Below are positions 23,693 through 34,989 of a stretch of DNA of 64,000 nucleotides, piece by piece (positions within the stretch are counted from its first letter, which is position 1; each line of letters starts with the position of its first letter). The DNA lies in assembly GCA_920105625.2 (NCBI GenBank), contig OV050033.1, positions 50,495,780 to 50,559,779 on the forward strand, written 5' to 3'. The DNA is from Clusia tigrina. Its lineage: Eukaryota > Arthropoda > Insecta > Diptera > Clusiidae. The notes beneath the pieces are model-generated. The model saw only the letters and a program-made list of their open reading frames with translations. It made no database searches and was not told the origin of the DNA. The position numbers and the translations under genes are program-made.

Positions 23693-24118
23693 AAATCTGC
23701 AGAGTACGCCTGCGTGGTGTCGAACAGCGTGAAGCCCGTGTCGAAGACCGTCTACATCACCGTCATCGATCGCAATGCAGTGCATGTGTGCCATGCCGAA
23801 ACGCTGTACAACGTACGATGGCCCACGAGCGCGCCTGGAGCTGCCATCATTTCCGATTGTCCGCGCGGCTTTCAGGGGCATTCGCGTCGCATATGCGAGA
23901 AGCGTGACGCGGGTAATTCCAGTTGGCTCCTACCCGACTTCTCCCTGTGCATCAGAGACCAATTGCTGGAGATTTACAATAAATTTCGAGCGCTAAGTTC
24001 GGGCTTCCAGCAGGCCAACTCGTCAGCCATCCTGAAGGCTTGCTTCGATTACACTATGAAGCGTCACAAGACTTTTCTGCCGGGCGAAGCGGGCTTCCTG
24101 ATTGATATGCTGCATGAG
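23693..24118 (+). CDS. ADGRA3: ADGRA-type adhesion GPCR, internal exon c: end of Ig-2, HormR domain, start of GAIN
   Basis: The exon has 142 codons, phase 0 at both ends, an acceptor after GGTTTCAG and the donor GTGAGC at 24119. Residues 1-30 finish the second Ig domain (SAEYACVVSN, the strand-F cysteine, then strand G). Residues 31-90 form a hormone-receptor-type domain: CHAETLYNVRW, DCPRGFQGHSRRIC, then a W followed by PDFSLC. This is the spacing of Cys, Trp and CP..G...R.C seen in HormR modules of family B and adhesion GPCRs. The remainder, IRDQLLEIYNKFRALSSGF and onward, is helical and polar and starts the GAIN-like region. Ig followed by HormR followed by GAIN is the ADGRA (GPR124/125) order, and this exon is the strongest evidence for the assignment. 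Confidence 0.9.
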
Positions 24119-24436
24119 GTGAGCATTTAACCATCAATTGAATGCTATTGAGTTCAGATTGTTAAGATTATTTCTCCTTAAGTTTTGGTTCCAATCCACA
24201 TAATGCTACAGGCCCCACAAATATCAATCGATGAAATTTCTATCTTTGATCCTAGAGTATATTTTTGAAAGGGTGCTCGCAAACAACTTGATATGAGGAA
24301 TATATTGTTATTTCATCCTAATATATTCCTCATGATCTGAAAAGCAGCCAACCAATTTGGAAGACTCCTTCAATTTAGTGATATTCCTGATGATCTCCCA
24401 GGCTATTTCTATTGCATTAAACAGTTAATCAAAAAT
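24119..24436. other. Intron 3, unique part
   Basis: Nothing recognised between exon c and the LTR remnant. Confidence 0.5.
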
Positions 24437-24867
24437 TGTTAACTCTCGTTGCTAATACGACGCTTACTATGCTTGCTGCCGCCCTCAGGATTCGGCTATG
24501 ATCACTTTTCACTGCTTGCTGCCAACGATGTTCACTTTGCCACTGTCACTGATTAACTGATCTGCTACTACGATGTCCACTCTCGGCTACGCTCACTGTT
24601 CCACTGCTGCTGCTGCTACGATGTCCACTCTCGGCTACGCTCACTGTTCCACTGCTGCTGCTGCTACGATGTTCACGTTGCCACTCTCACTTGTTCACTG
24701 ATCTCGATGTCATTTGTATGGCCACTTTTATACGTCTTGTATACCAAATCTTCCATTAGCCTTTGAACGCAGTTTCGCATGCCTTCTTGCGTGTGTATTC
24801 TTACGGTTGAAAATGACGCTTACCCTAAAACTATCACCCAATCAGATGGCGTGTTGATTTCGTAACA
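24437..24867 (+). mobile_element. LTR remnant (copy 1, 3' end preserved)
   Basis: The right end is ATTTCGTAACA at 24857-24867, the inverted complement of the TGTTACGAAAT that opens copy 2 at 35945. Between them the copies share a CGATGTYCACTC / TCACTGTTC.ACTGCT repeat region, a TATA-like TTTTATAC (24726 region), GAACGCAGTTTCGCATGCCT and YGCGTGTNTATT. Copy 1 carries a 48-bp internal tandem repeat (starts 24571, 24619, 24667). TG...CA ends with an 11-bp inverted terminal match and an internal TATA box are what is expected of a gypsy-like LTR. The 5' end is not clear. No internal retroviral-like genes are next to it, so it is solo or truncated. Confidence 0.65.
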
Positions 24868-27800
24868 ATAAATTCTCTTAACAAGAGAGCAACTATTTCT
24901 AGTATCATGATTCATTTTCTCCATGAACTTATTTTTTTTCTTTTCGAATTCTTGGTGTGAAAGAGACCACAACACTAATTTAAATCAATTTAATTGATTT
25001 TCGTCCATCTTTAGTACTTTATTAAAATGTTCTGTTAATATGAAAGTTGTTTTTCTTAAATATCCTGATTTGTTTGTGTATCCTTTGTGCAAAATTGTGT
25101 AATTCAAATAAGTAGAAAATCGGATAAAGTTCTCCTGTTTGCAGAATCCTTTACACACAGTTTGAGAACTAAAGTAAATATGATTACGTTGCTGCCGCGG
25201 CTTATCACAACTCGGTATGCGTGCATTCCACTGTATTTTGCGTGAAATTAACAATTACAAAATGTGAAGGCATTAAATAAGAGCGCAAGCACGGGCCATT
25301 GCCCGCGTGCACACACGCGCACTTAAGCTGATAAAATCTTATTAAAATACATTTTAAAAATTTAAATATTTGCTACACTCTGCCTGTTTGACGACTTCGC
25401 CAACTGCGCTGCTGGCACATTTTAATTTCATGTTGCACAATTTACTTTTAATGATAATGCAACAGCATTCTTCCATAGCGCAGCCTTTTGTACCGGTCAT
25501 ATTGATATGGTTGCTGTTGTTATTGTTGCGCTTTTTAGTACTGGCGTTGTTTTTGTTGTTAATATAATTGTAAATTAAAATATTTTAATGCATATTCCGT
25601 ACCCAATCACACACGAAAACCAGACCAAAAAAAATTTCAACGGATTGCATAAAAATGTTCTTTCAGCTTGTTGCACATTTGCCATGTAGTCAGGTAGCTT
25701 TTTATTCATTGAATGCGTCGTTGCAGCTTTAAAAATTAATTCACCATCAGCGCCGACATAAAACGCTGGCAGCGGTGGTGGCACGGCCTGGAATTGCAGG
25801 TGTTCGTTTTTATTGAAACTCAACGCTGAAAGTGCTGTAAGCAGTTATCGAGCCATTGGGTCGTATGAGTGACATTTTCGCAACAAAATCGTGCAACAAA
25901 AGATAGCGACATACTCAATTTAATGAATATTGTCCCTTTATTTGATGTTGTATATGTTACTTTTTATTTCAACTTTGTGTGCGTGAGTACAGAGTCGAAA
26001 GTGGCGTGAAAGCCGAGCACGAGGACTCCCTTTGAAGCGTTGGAACTGATATTGAAAATATATGAATTTATTTTACTAGACCATTTTTATTCAATTCTGA
26101 AATGTTCGCCAATACAGTCGAAACATTCTTGAAACAATATAAACATGAACTGAAATCTCCTGAGGTATGCAGCTATATACTTCTGAGGTTCACTTTGCTC
26201 ACAACGTGCCCAACTGGTGGCCTAAGTGGCATCACTGGTTTATTGGTGATGCGGCTGCCCAACGTGAACCTAACTACTTCTGAGGTATCCACCTCCTCTT
26301 TAGAACCGGTCAATCCGCACATTTATCCCTTCACGAATGGGAACAGAAATATCAAGTAACACGTCAGTTCCTGACTGCAGATCTCTAAATCTCTAAAATG
26401 CTCCAGAAGTTGGCATAGTTCCACGATGAAGAACAGTTCATCTACTCTGTCTTCTTCTACAGCAATAGCTTTCCTTGCGTCTGATGAATGAAGACACAAT
26501 TTTCTTAAGGGTGTTCTATGTTGTCTTCATTCTGGTTGGTTCCTTGTCCTCTGGGAAGTGACACTCCACTGATTTATGTTCACTTTATGGACCTTAAGGT
26601 ATGAAAGCAAATATATTTATATGCGAGACTTGATTTATGACTGAAATCAAATCTCTTCAGCATCTCATTTCTCCCACCAATTCGCGGCTTCCATTTAGAT
26701 TTCATTACAAATCAGGGACCTGTACGGGATCGATTGAACATGCCTGGTTTTTTGGGACTTTAATATGCCCAATATGATTATAAGCGAGTTGATTTTCCTC
26801 TCTGGACATGCTCAGCTTATTAGAGTCTGGAGTTATATTGGTGGCTCCTCTGGGAACAAGTGTGCAAACTGATGGAACTCCATTTTTTGATTTCACAGAT
26901 GGCTTAGATGAAGTTCTGGAATCATCGTGTTTAAGTTGGAAAATATTACTTTAAAATTTGTTCAGAATACTAGAAGCTTTCTATATAAATACATAAAAAG
27001 CCTATCGGCGAAAATTAGTTTTAGAGCGACATCTCTTGAACCATACCAACGAAGTGTGGAAAGCCGCTACTGTTACATTCCTTCTCAACATCCTTTAGAC
27101 GGCATTTCGGTAAAAGGCCTCATTGAAGGTTTTCAATTGCAATGCGGTAGCGTATATATCGATAAATGTTTTATAGTGAAGAGACACCGAGAATGTCATG
27201 GAAGCATCTATCTCAAGGATATTGTGAAAATGAGCAATTCACACTCCTTTGACTGAAATTATATTTCTATGAAAATTTTAAAAATTGAGGAGAACAGACC
27301 TCATTAAAGAAGTCATCTATATTTTCCATCATATTTGAATCATTACAACCACATTTGGATTAGTGAGGTCTGAGGATGGTCTGTGATGTTATATTCCCAC
27401 CGCACTTGTTCAACAAAACTGCGGTGTAGTGATATCCTTGCTACCCCTACCCCTGAGTCAGCTGCTTCAACCACAATCCATTTCTAGCCCCTTCCGCTAA
27501 ACACACATCGCACAAGTAGAACTTAGACCGTTAAGACTCATGTGAAACTTTAAGTTTTGAGCAAATCTTCAAATATTTTCCCCACACAGATTTTAAAAGT
27601 TTTGCCCACATTTGTCAAAATTACACCACCACAAACCACAGCCGAAAATGGGGGGGGGAGATGAAGAAAGCGAATATTTCCTTCGCTCGGCTACACCACT
27701 GAATATTCATTCCTAAACTGCCGCACAAATGCAAAGTGCCGGTTGCGCCTTCCTACATTTTTCCAGAGTTTAGCACAAGAAGTGCAGGCCCAGGCAGCCC

Positions 27801-28003
27801 GCCAGCACAGGAAGCTCTTAAGACGAAGTGCAATTTGTCATTTTAATGCGCACACAAATTTCTGCCACAGAAGCCTTTCTATTTTATTTTTCCTCTACAT
27901 TTCAGCAAAACTTTTTTCCACAGCGACAATACTTTCCGAGGCGAATAACTGCATCCGCTCGCCATTTAAAACGGTTTAATAACAGTTTTCTCTGTTCTTG
28001 CAG
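24868..28003. other. Intron 3, remainder
   Basis: No gene was found. Open frames at 26102-26359 (+), 26705-26896 (-) and 26927-27256 (+) are unrecognised; the second contains NKLSMSRE, shared with 15132-15155. A G9 run lies at about 27650. Exon d follows a normal pyrimidine tract. Confidence 0.5.
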
Positions 28004-28120
28004 GTTGACTCCTATCTACAAGTGAAAGGCACCCAACTGGAGCGTGAGATGGCCGCCGAGATAATTCTGCATATATTGGACAAGGTGATGCAGAACACAC
28101 AATCCTTAAACAGTCAACAG
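28004..28120 (+). CDS. ADGRA3: ADGRA-type adhesion GPCR, internal exon d: GAIN region, helical part
   Basis: The exon has 39 codons, phase 0 at both ends, an acceptor after TCTGTTCTTGCAG and the donor GTGAGT at 28121. It encodes an amphipathic helical stretch (VDSYLQVKGTQLEREMAAEI, then ILHILDKVMQNTQSLNSQQ). This fits the helical subdomain A of a GAIN domain, the fold that precedes the GPS in adhesion GPCRs. The reading frame joins without a gap to exons c and e. No single catalytic motif is expected here, so the functional call depends on context. A 23.5 kb intron follows. Confidence 0.82.
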
Positions 28121-29120
28121 GTGAGTGGGTCAAATCCAAAGAAAACAAACTGCGAGTATAAATTCAGCGCGAAGTGGTGAGGACTAACATTAAAGAGAGC
28201 CTCATTCCCAACGCCACCATTCATTTCACGCTGTTCTAACCCTGTCCAATAATTCTCAGCAACAATTCACAGCCCCCTCTTGTATGAGAATTTACTACCG
28301 TGAAATATTTTGCCGCTACCAAAGTTACACCAGCTCCCTAAACGGCACACACACACACACACACATACACAATATCTCATTCACTCGGTTATATACATAC
28401 ATAAATTATGCAAAAATGCAAGTAACAAAAAGAATTTCCGTAATTTATTGTCCAATGTCGCAGGGAGAGTGTGCAGCGCTCTGCGGACCCTCTGCTAAGC
28501 CCCGTGGCCATTCCAATATTTGCGCCAAACCCAAAATGGTGTCTTTTTAAGTCAAGCAAGGCACGAGGCTCTGGCGCAAAGTAAATGCGAGTAGTGGGGT
28601 GCGTGCAGGTACGGGTACGTGTAGTGTGGACAAGATTTATGACAAGTGCGAGCATAAGAAAGCCATAAGCACCATAAAACCTAAGAACAATAATTCTGCA
28701 TGTTGTTGCAGCGCAGCATATGGACAAATACTGGAAAACTACATAAAAAGCAGAGGACGGAGGAAAGGTACAGCAAAATGCGGCAAAACACTAAAAGTAA
28801 ATCAAAATAGTTGCTAACGCAATCTGCAGTGAAAAATTTATTTCATTGCACCCGGCGGGCAATTTGCAAATGCCATCAACAGTTTAAAGTTGTAGGTAGG
28901 CTGGGAGAAATATTGCAGTGAAGAAACAGAGAAGTCATTGGGAGATTAAAAGCTGAAAGTACGCTTCAGATCGAACGGATGGACAGTCTAAACTACGAAA
29001 CTTTAACCCAGGCAGCTTGGGTGACTTGGCTGAAGTTATAAAGTTCGGAGGAGATTTTCAATATTTTTTTTTTAGTTTGTATGAAGGACCATATTTTGTT
29101 TTTAGTTCAATAAGGAATAA
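28121..29120. other. Intron 4, first kilobase, with (CA)n
   Basis: A (CA)n microsatellite lies at about 28346-28366. Short open frames on both strands have no signature. Confidence 0.55.
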
Positions 29121-29121
29121 A

Positions 29122-29411
29122 CCCGTATTTATCCGAGCGGATAATGCAGAATATATTAGTAATGTTATTGCGACAAAGAATGGGAATCTAGGATCAGGAA
29201 CCAACTTTGAAAATAGTAGCGAAGACTTTAATGAAATTTATGAAGTTCGAAGGGCATTTTCCATGTTTTTTATTCATTTTCTATAAAAAATAGAACATTA
29301 TTTACCCAGGCGAATAATGCAGAATATATTAGAAATGATATTGTGACAAAGAATGGGAATCTAAGATCGTGAACCAATTTTGAAAATAGTAGCGAAGGAT
29401 TTAATATGCAA
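29122..29411 (+). repeat. 173-bp-period tandem duplication
   Basis: A segment of about 110 bp beginning ATAATGCAGAATATATTAG occurs at 29141 and again at 29314, with the shared ends GACAAAGAATGGGAATCTA and AAAATAGTAGCGAAG. The first copy is open in frame (29017-29286); the second is not. Probably a local duplication. Confidence 0.75.
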
Positions 29412-30345
29412 CTTGATGAATTTACTGACAGTTTCTGTTCTGGTTAAGTAATATAATGACTGATTTGAACAGGACATTGTCATGGAATGCATTGGCATTA
29501 TATGCATCTGGTGGAATCAAAACAAGAAATCAAAGTTGCATATGCAAACATTTATATAAAAACCAGGTTAGAAGGCTGAAGTCGGGTCAAATTAGCTACG
29601 AGAATCTCTCTCCTCACCAAACCCCCCTCATTAAAAATATAGTGCGAATGGAACGATGACTATACTGCACAAATGTGGCTTAGTGCTAAAAATTATATAC
29701 TTGGGAGAGAGATTTGTAATATTGCTGAATTCTTTATAAAGGCGATTTAGTTGATATATTACATCCAATGCTTTAGTTATAAAATTGTGAGATGACCATT
29801 ATTAGTAGGGGCGACGTAGAGAATTTTTTATTTAATATTTATCGTGCCCATATAAAGAATAATGTGAATAATTTAAAAATTCTAAACTGATCCCAGCTAA
29901 GCAAATATGTGATTTCTGGGAAAGACAGTGAAGTCACGCTGCCCACTTTTTGGTCTCAGACTAATGTCGACCAAGTACACAACCTATTTCAAGGATTCTA
30001 TTTTCAGTATCAGTTCAGCGGGGGTATTTTTAAATCAGATCGCCAGAATTGTACATATGAGAGGTGGGCGAGTTTTTTAAGTCTAATTGCATCCAGTTCT
30101 TGCATTTGGCTTTATATCTATTGTCAATATGCTCTTGACAACAAATTTCAGTCATTCATATTTCGCAGTTTTTATTATTTTATGCAGTTATTATTATGAA
30201 TGAATAGCAACTATGGAGATGTATAAATATCGGCTATATTTTATATAGAATCACAAGCATTACTATCAAATTTTGTCATTATATCCAGGAGCAGGAGCGA
30301 AGCTGTAATAATATCGAATGAGGTGTTGATAGTTGCATACTCGTA
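29412..30345. other. Intron 4, no gene recognised
   Basis: Open frames at 29456-29659 and 29909-30199 are unrecognised. Confidence 0.45.
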
Positions 30346-30636
30346 TATGGGAGGTATATTAGATTAGATTAGACATATTTAAGGGTGTTATACATTGCGA
30401 CCTGAAGGATCTATTGTGATGCCCCTATTTATTAGAAAGATGAGGATACTCTCATCTATAAATCTTCTATCAGGTTAATTTCAGACAGGAACTCATATAT
30501 TTTGGAGAAATCAAGATGAGGGATCTTGCTCATATCTAAGATATATTCTCCAAAACACCTGAGTCTTTTGTGTGCTAATGGTCCGCAGTCTGTGATCAGG
30601 TGCAGTGGGGTTTCGTTACTTTCTCTATGGGAGGTA
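30346..30636 (-). mobile_element. Short 5'-truncated non-LTR retrotransposon with 11-bp target-site duplication
   Basis: The insert 30357-30625 is flanked by perfect copies of TATGGGAGGTA (30346-30356 and 30626-30636). It is the same family as the copy at 11170-11713. The minus strand encodes SNETPLHLITDCGPLAHKRL, then RCFGEYILDMSKIPHLD and a tail ending IEDL, followed by a 3' UTR ending TATGTCTAATCTAATCTAATA. Truncation falls just upstream of the zinc finger, so only about 50 codons remain. The apparent longer minus-strand frame that begins at 30719 is a chimera with flanking DNA. Confidence 0.88.
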
Positions 30637-30992
30637 AGTGCATCCTTTATCTGAATGGGTTCATACGTCAATCTGATTCTGTCCTCACATTCAGTTTCTT
30701 GTAATATGCCAGGATTCATAGAGAGTATCTAAAATTGGAACAATTATCCTTTACTCAAAATCAAATATATTCACAAACTGAATGTCATCACGAATATATA
30801 TAGGAGTATACATGTATATACCAGCCACACACTCTTTTTTTGGCGGTACCAACAGCTCGACTTCTGCTATCTTAGTTTACACTCAGATCCCATCTTTAAG
30901 GGTCAAGAATGAAATAAACTCAAACATCCTGGAAAGGATAATGCAAAATGTCGTAGTAACAGAGCCTTCTATATATGGACATATAGAATTGG

Positions 30993-31240
30993 GGTAGGTG
31001 GGAGAACCGCAATAGAAGGAGGTCTGCAAACAATGAGGCAATTGATGCCCTTTGTACTATAAGTCTAGGAGTAGAAAGGGATAGATAGAGAAGTTGTCAA
31101 AGGGAAGGGAAGTTACATATTTTCAAACTAATTTGACTCTCTATGAATCTCAGAGGTCTGTCCAGAAATAAGGAATGAACATTGTTCATTCCCAGTATGT
31201 CAGACTCTAATTATCGCTTCCTCATTCTGGGAAAGTCCCA
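30993..31240 (-). mobile_element. 3' UTR fragment of a second non-LTR family (copy 1)
   Basis: Strongly similar over its length to 34998-35250. Shared marks are GGGGTAGG, AGGCATTGATGCCC-type sequence, TTTGACTCTYTATGAAYCTC and GTCTGTCCAG.RATAAGGAATG. It is the non-coding 3' part of the element described at 34990-35930, in the same (minus) orientation. Confidence 0.75.
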
Positions 31241-32352
31241 GAGTCTTATTACTTGGCTTTATATAAAGAATGAGTACTACTGCCTGACGAATTAACATTG
31301 ATTTTGTTAGTTTGCATCAGAATGAACAATAGTATAAACTTGTTTTTATTTGGAAATATCTAAGATATTATTCAGGTCCTTTTTGTGCCTGTTGGTAACA
31401 ACCTTTCCTTCAATCAATTATTTAACATAAGCTGGATATCTTCCCATACTTCTTGTAGAGAGACAAGCCCATGTCCTGGTAGAGCATTCCACTTAAATTT
31501 CACAATTACGAGTTAAACAGTGAAATCAATTGAATTTTGCTGGAAGTGCTTTGTACTACAAAATTTCCCCACTTTCTATATCCTGTTCTCATAGAAAATA
31601 ATATGATTAATAATACAAATCCCCACCACACCGAAAATATTAACGCATTGGATCTCAGATATCCAAACCAATTACAAAAACTTGGTTAAAACTCAAGAAA
31701 ACTCAAATTATTCACTTTGCCCAAGCCCAAGCTCTCTTTTAAACGTCATATCTAATAAACCGAATCACATCTGTATATATCTATAATTTTACATGGACGA
31801 GTATTCCAATAGAGTAATCAAATAGGTTGGAAAATTCTTAAAAATTGGACCATTTGTTATATACAAATACATATAAATCGTATCACTATAAAAATTAAAA
31901 CACAAGAATTCCTGAGTGCTGACATGGAAGAATATAATTCGCTTGCTTTCTTGAATTCAAAATATATTATACGATCAATACTTATTCCCATATCGGAATT
32001 CCCTGAAAAACTAGACCCGTTACGAGTAATCTCAGCTCAATATCTTCATAGTAATGACGAATGTAGGTCAAGTACAAATCCACGTCCGAATGACACGCTT
32101 CTGGACATTTCTGTTTAGTGATTTATTTACTCAACTGAATCCATTAACATTACGGAAGTTAGAGAAGGATTTGTTTAAGGATCGCTTGATTAAAATAGTA
32201 GAATTCCAACACAACGGTCCTGTATCGACGGTGACCTTTAAAGTTTTCCGAGCTTTAAAGAAAACTCATAATACCTGGGTAATTTTACCATCTTATACCA
32301 GATAGCCGTGATATATTTATCTTTTAAGATAGATTCTCCTTTCAGAGACTCT
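31241..32352. other. Intron 4, no gene recognised
   Basis: Two overlapping + frames (31924-32118 and 32054-32305) read as protein-like, with the second containing a charged segment ending FKVFRALKKTHNTW. I cannot assign them to a family. They may be a transposon remnant. Confidence 0.4.
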
Positions 32353-32810
32353 GTCAAAGGTTAAGTTAGGTTAACCTGGCTGGCATAAAGCCACGCATAG
32401 ACCGATTGGCACTAGCGATACCAGATGGGGTCTGACCTTTATGTAGATTTGCAGTAGACATCTTGTAGTATGTCAACGCTTTTAGTGAATTTAAGCAGTG
32501 CTGTCAGCTCCATTCCTGAGACGTCTTCCAATATCTCAAATTGTGGGGCTCCTAAGCATTTTAAGCACGTTTTTGATATTGCAGGACATATTCAAAGGAG
32601 ATGTTCTAAAGTTTCCCTTCTTCCAACCTCCCTAAATTTCCTACATTCGTCGTTGTTCGCATCGTCGAAATTCCCATCTTGTGTGCATGTACCGCCTGTA
32701 AATTATGGCCTGTAGTATGTTCGTGAGAGCGCGAGTATAAATCGCGTTTGTTTCCCATCGTCGACCATGTCAAATAAAGTTGCTTAAAAATTCTTGTGGA
32801 ATTCACTTCT
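32353..32810 (-). mobile_element. 3' fragment of a third non-LTR retrotransposon
   Basis: On the minus strand, from about 32650, CRKFREVGRRETLEHLL is followed by a stop and then ICPAISKTCLKCLGAPQF, the C-terminal zinc-finger region (C...ET.EHLL..CP) of RNase-H non-LTR elements. The 3' UTR ends in the T-rich GGTTAACCTAACTTAACC, a short tandem tail. The in-frame stop shows decay. No target-site duplication was identified. Confidence 0.72.
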
Positions 32811-34985
32811 CCACTTACTAATTCAAAACATTATTTTACTTAAACCATACACAAGTTGTATGTCCTTCATTGTACTATGTTCTCAGATATGTTTGTGGGA
32901 ATAAACCAAACTCTCCATTATAATGGAGAAATCTTAAGAAACCATCGATTCAATCCAGCAATAGCAGACAATATTATGTTCGATATTGATAAGTGATGCT
33001 AAAATAAGTAAACTCTGATCTCAAACAAACTCATTATTAGAATCATTTTCAAAACATCATTCAAGAGCCTGGCATGATGAAGTTTGCACACATGCGAGAG
33101 TATTATAAAATGTGTTCCAATTGGCAGCGATGTATTTGGGAATATCACAGCCTGCTTATAAAATGTGTTCTGTCGATTGCTATTATCAGAGAAATTTCAA
33201 AAATTGCATCTATTTTGACTACGCTCAGTGCGAAAATGTCACGCGCCTCGCGTAGACTCAGACTCCTCCACACCCACACACATGCAATCACTCCTATACA
33301 GAAACACGGCCGCAAGCAAACACAGACGTAAATTTGTTTTCTAACGAGGCTAAGCGTAAAGCGTGATGTTTGAGTGATGTGTCCCTCGCACTTTCCCACA
33401 TTCTCGTAAATTTATGTGCATTCACACGACATTTGATTTATGAAATTAAATAAATGTCACGTATACGGAATATGGAGCAGCGAAAGTGATATCAGAATAA
33501 ATCACGAAGCGTCATTTGAGCTGCCCCCGCGTTCCAAGCGTCTATTTTGTTTGATATAACACGCACACGCTCCACCGTGCAGGGCAAAGAGAACACTGTC
33601 TGGGACATTTTCATTATTAAATTTCGTAAATGTCAGCACTTACAAGCAATTAGCACACAAAGCAACGGAAATTAGAGCAGGGTTCTAAGGAGGAAAATTT
33701 TAATTTTATAATACATAATTAAATAGGAATTTTCCACACATTGCCAGGGGAATGGCAAAAGGTAGAACTACATTTGGTAGTGAATAGTTTTGCCAGCTAA
33801 ATTTGTGTGAAGATGTGTTTGCATGGAAGGGAAACTTCTTTATTAATAATTCTAGCATAGCGACACATATTTGAGAATTTTAGAGAGCACACACAAAGAA
33901 CAATGTGAAATTCTGGGACTGAAAACCACGTCTCCGCCTTAAAGTCCTTGATAAACTTTCTCAATTACCAGCAATTAAATTATCGTAGTTCTATAATTGG
34001 AAGCAACTTTTCGATTGAAGTGTGTGCAAATAGTTTTTAAATTTCACACCTTTTCAAAGTAAATATTTTCCCTGCCCATTCCAGAGGCTCTTTGCAGACG
34101 ACCACCGTTTAAATATAAAACATAAATGTTTATAATTAAAATCAGTACTCTACAACACGCCGCCAACAGTTAACACGACATTTAATTAACAAATGACATG
34201 ACGCACGTGTTTAAGTTAATTGTGGCGACAGTTTCACACATTTTTATTGTGTATAAGCATATTACAATATTTTAACAACGTTACAAAGCCAATGCTTAAT
34301 TGCAACAATAAAATATTTCTGCTTTTTAATCAGCTCCACTGTTGATGATTATTGTGCAGTTCATTGAAACATTTGCATATAAATAAAAAGAAAATAAAAA
34401 ACAAAAGGGATATTTAATCTCTTACCATTCATTAGAATTTCAGTTGAAGAGGATTATTAGCAATTTTTTAAACCATGTAACCAAATACATTGTATCCCTT
34501 CAAATTAGTAATGCAGGATGTCTCCTGTAAATACAAAAATGCCATATCCAGGATAATCTGTGGAACGCCAATAATTTAACACTGCAACTCCAGTCTCTGA
34601 ATAAATTTCCACAAGCCATGTGAAAACAACACACATTTCGTGGAACTGGTATGCAACTAAAATCCTTAAGCAAGTACTTTGCCATAGAGTAAATTTATGT
34701 AACCTTGAAGCAACATTTATCCAAGTGAAGTTTCTTATATAAATAGTTTGTTATTCCATAGTAATTCCGCAACTCTAATGCAACTTCAGGGTGAATAAAT
34801 TATTGAAACCTTTAAGCCACAAAAATAAATGTATAAAATAGCAATTAAACCTCTATTCAATCTCCGTATATCAAACATGGAACTTCCTCTTCCAAATCCT
34901 GTTTTCACATGGTGGTAATACTTGCAATACAATTAGACATCGGAAATAACACATCAACTGCATTACTTCCAACATCCTTAGATAC
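32811..34985. other. Intron 4, no gene recognised
   Basis: AT-rich sequence with no recognisable coding or transposon signature. Confidence 0.5.
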
Positions 34986-34989
34986 ATAG

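Noticed and set aside
24571..24680. CRISPR-like regular repeats
   Set aside because: Three direct 48-bp repeats without distinct spacers, within an LTR of a eukaryotic genome.
30637..30719. N-terminal extension of the 30.4-kb element's frame
   Set aside because: It lies outside the target-site duplication and is flanking DNA read through by chance.
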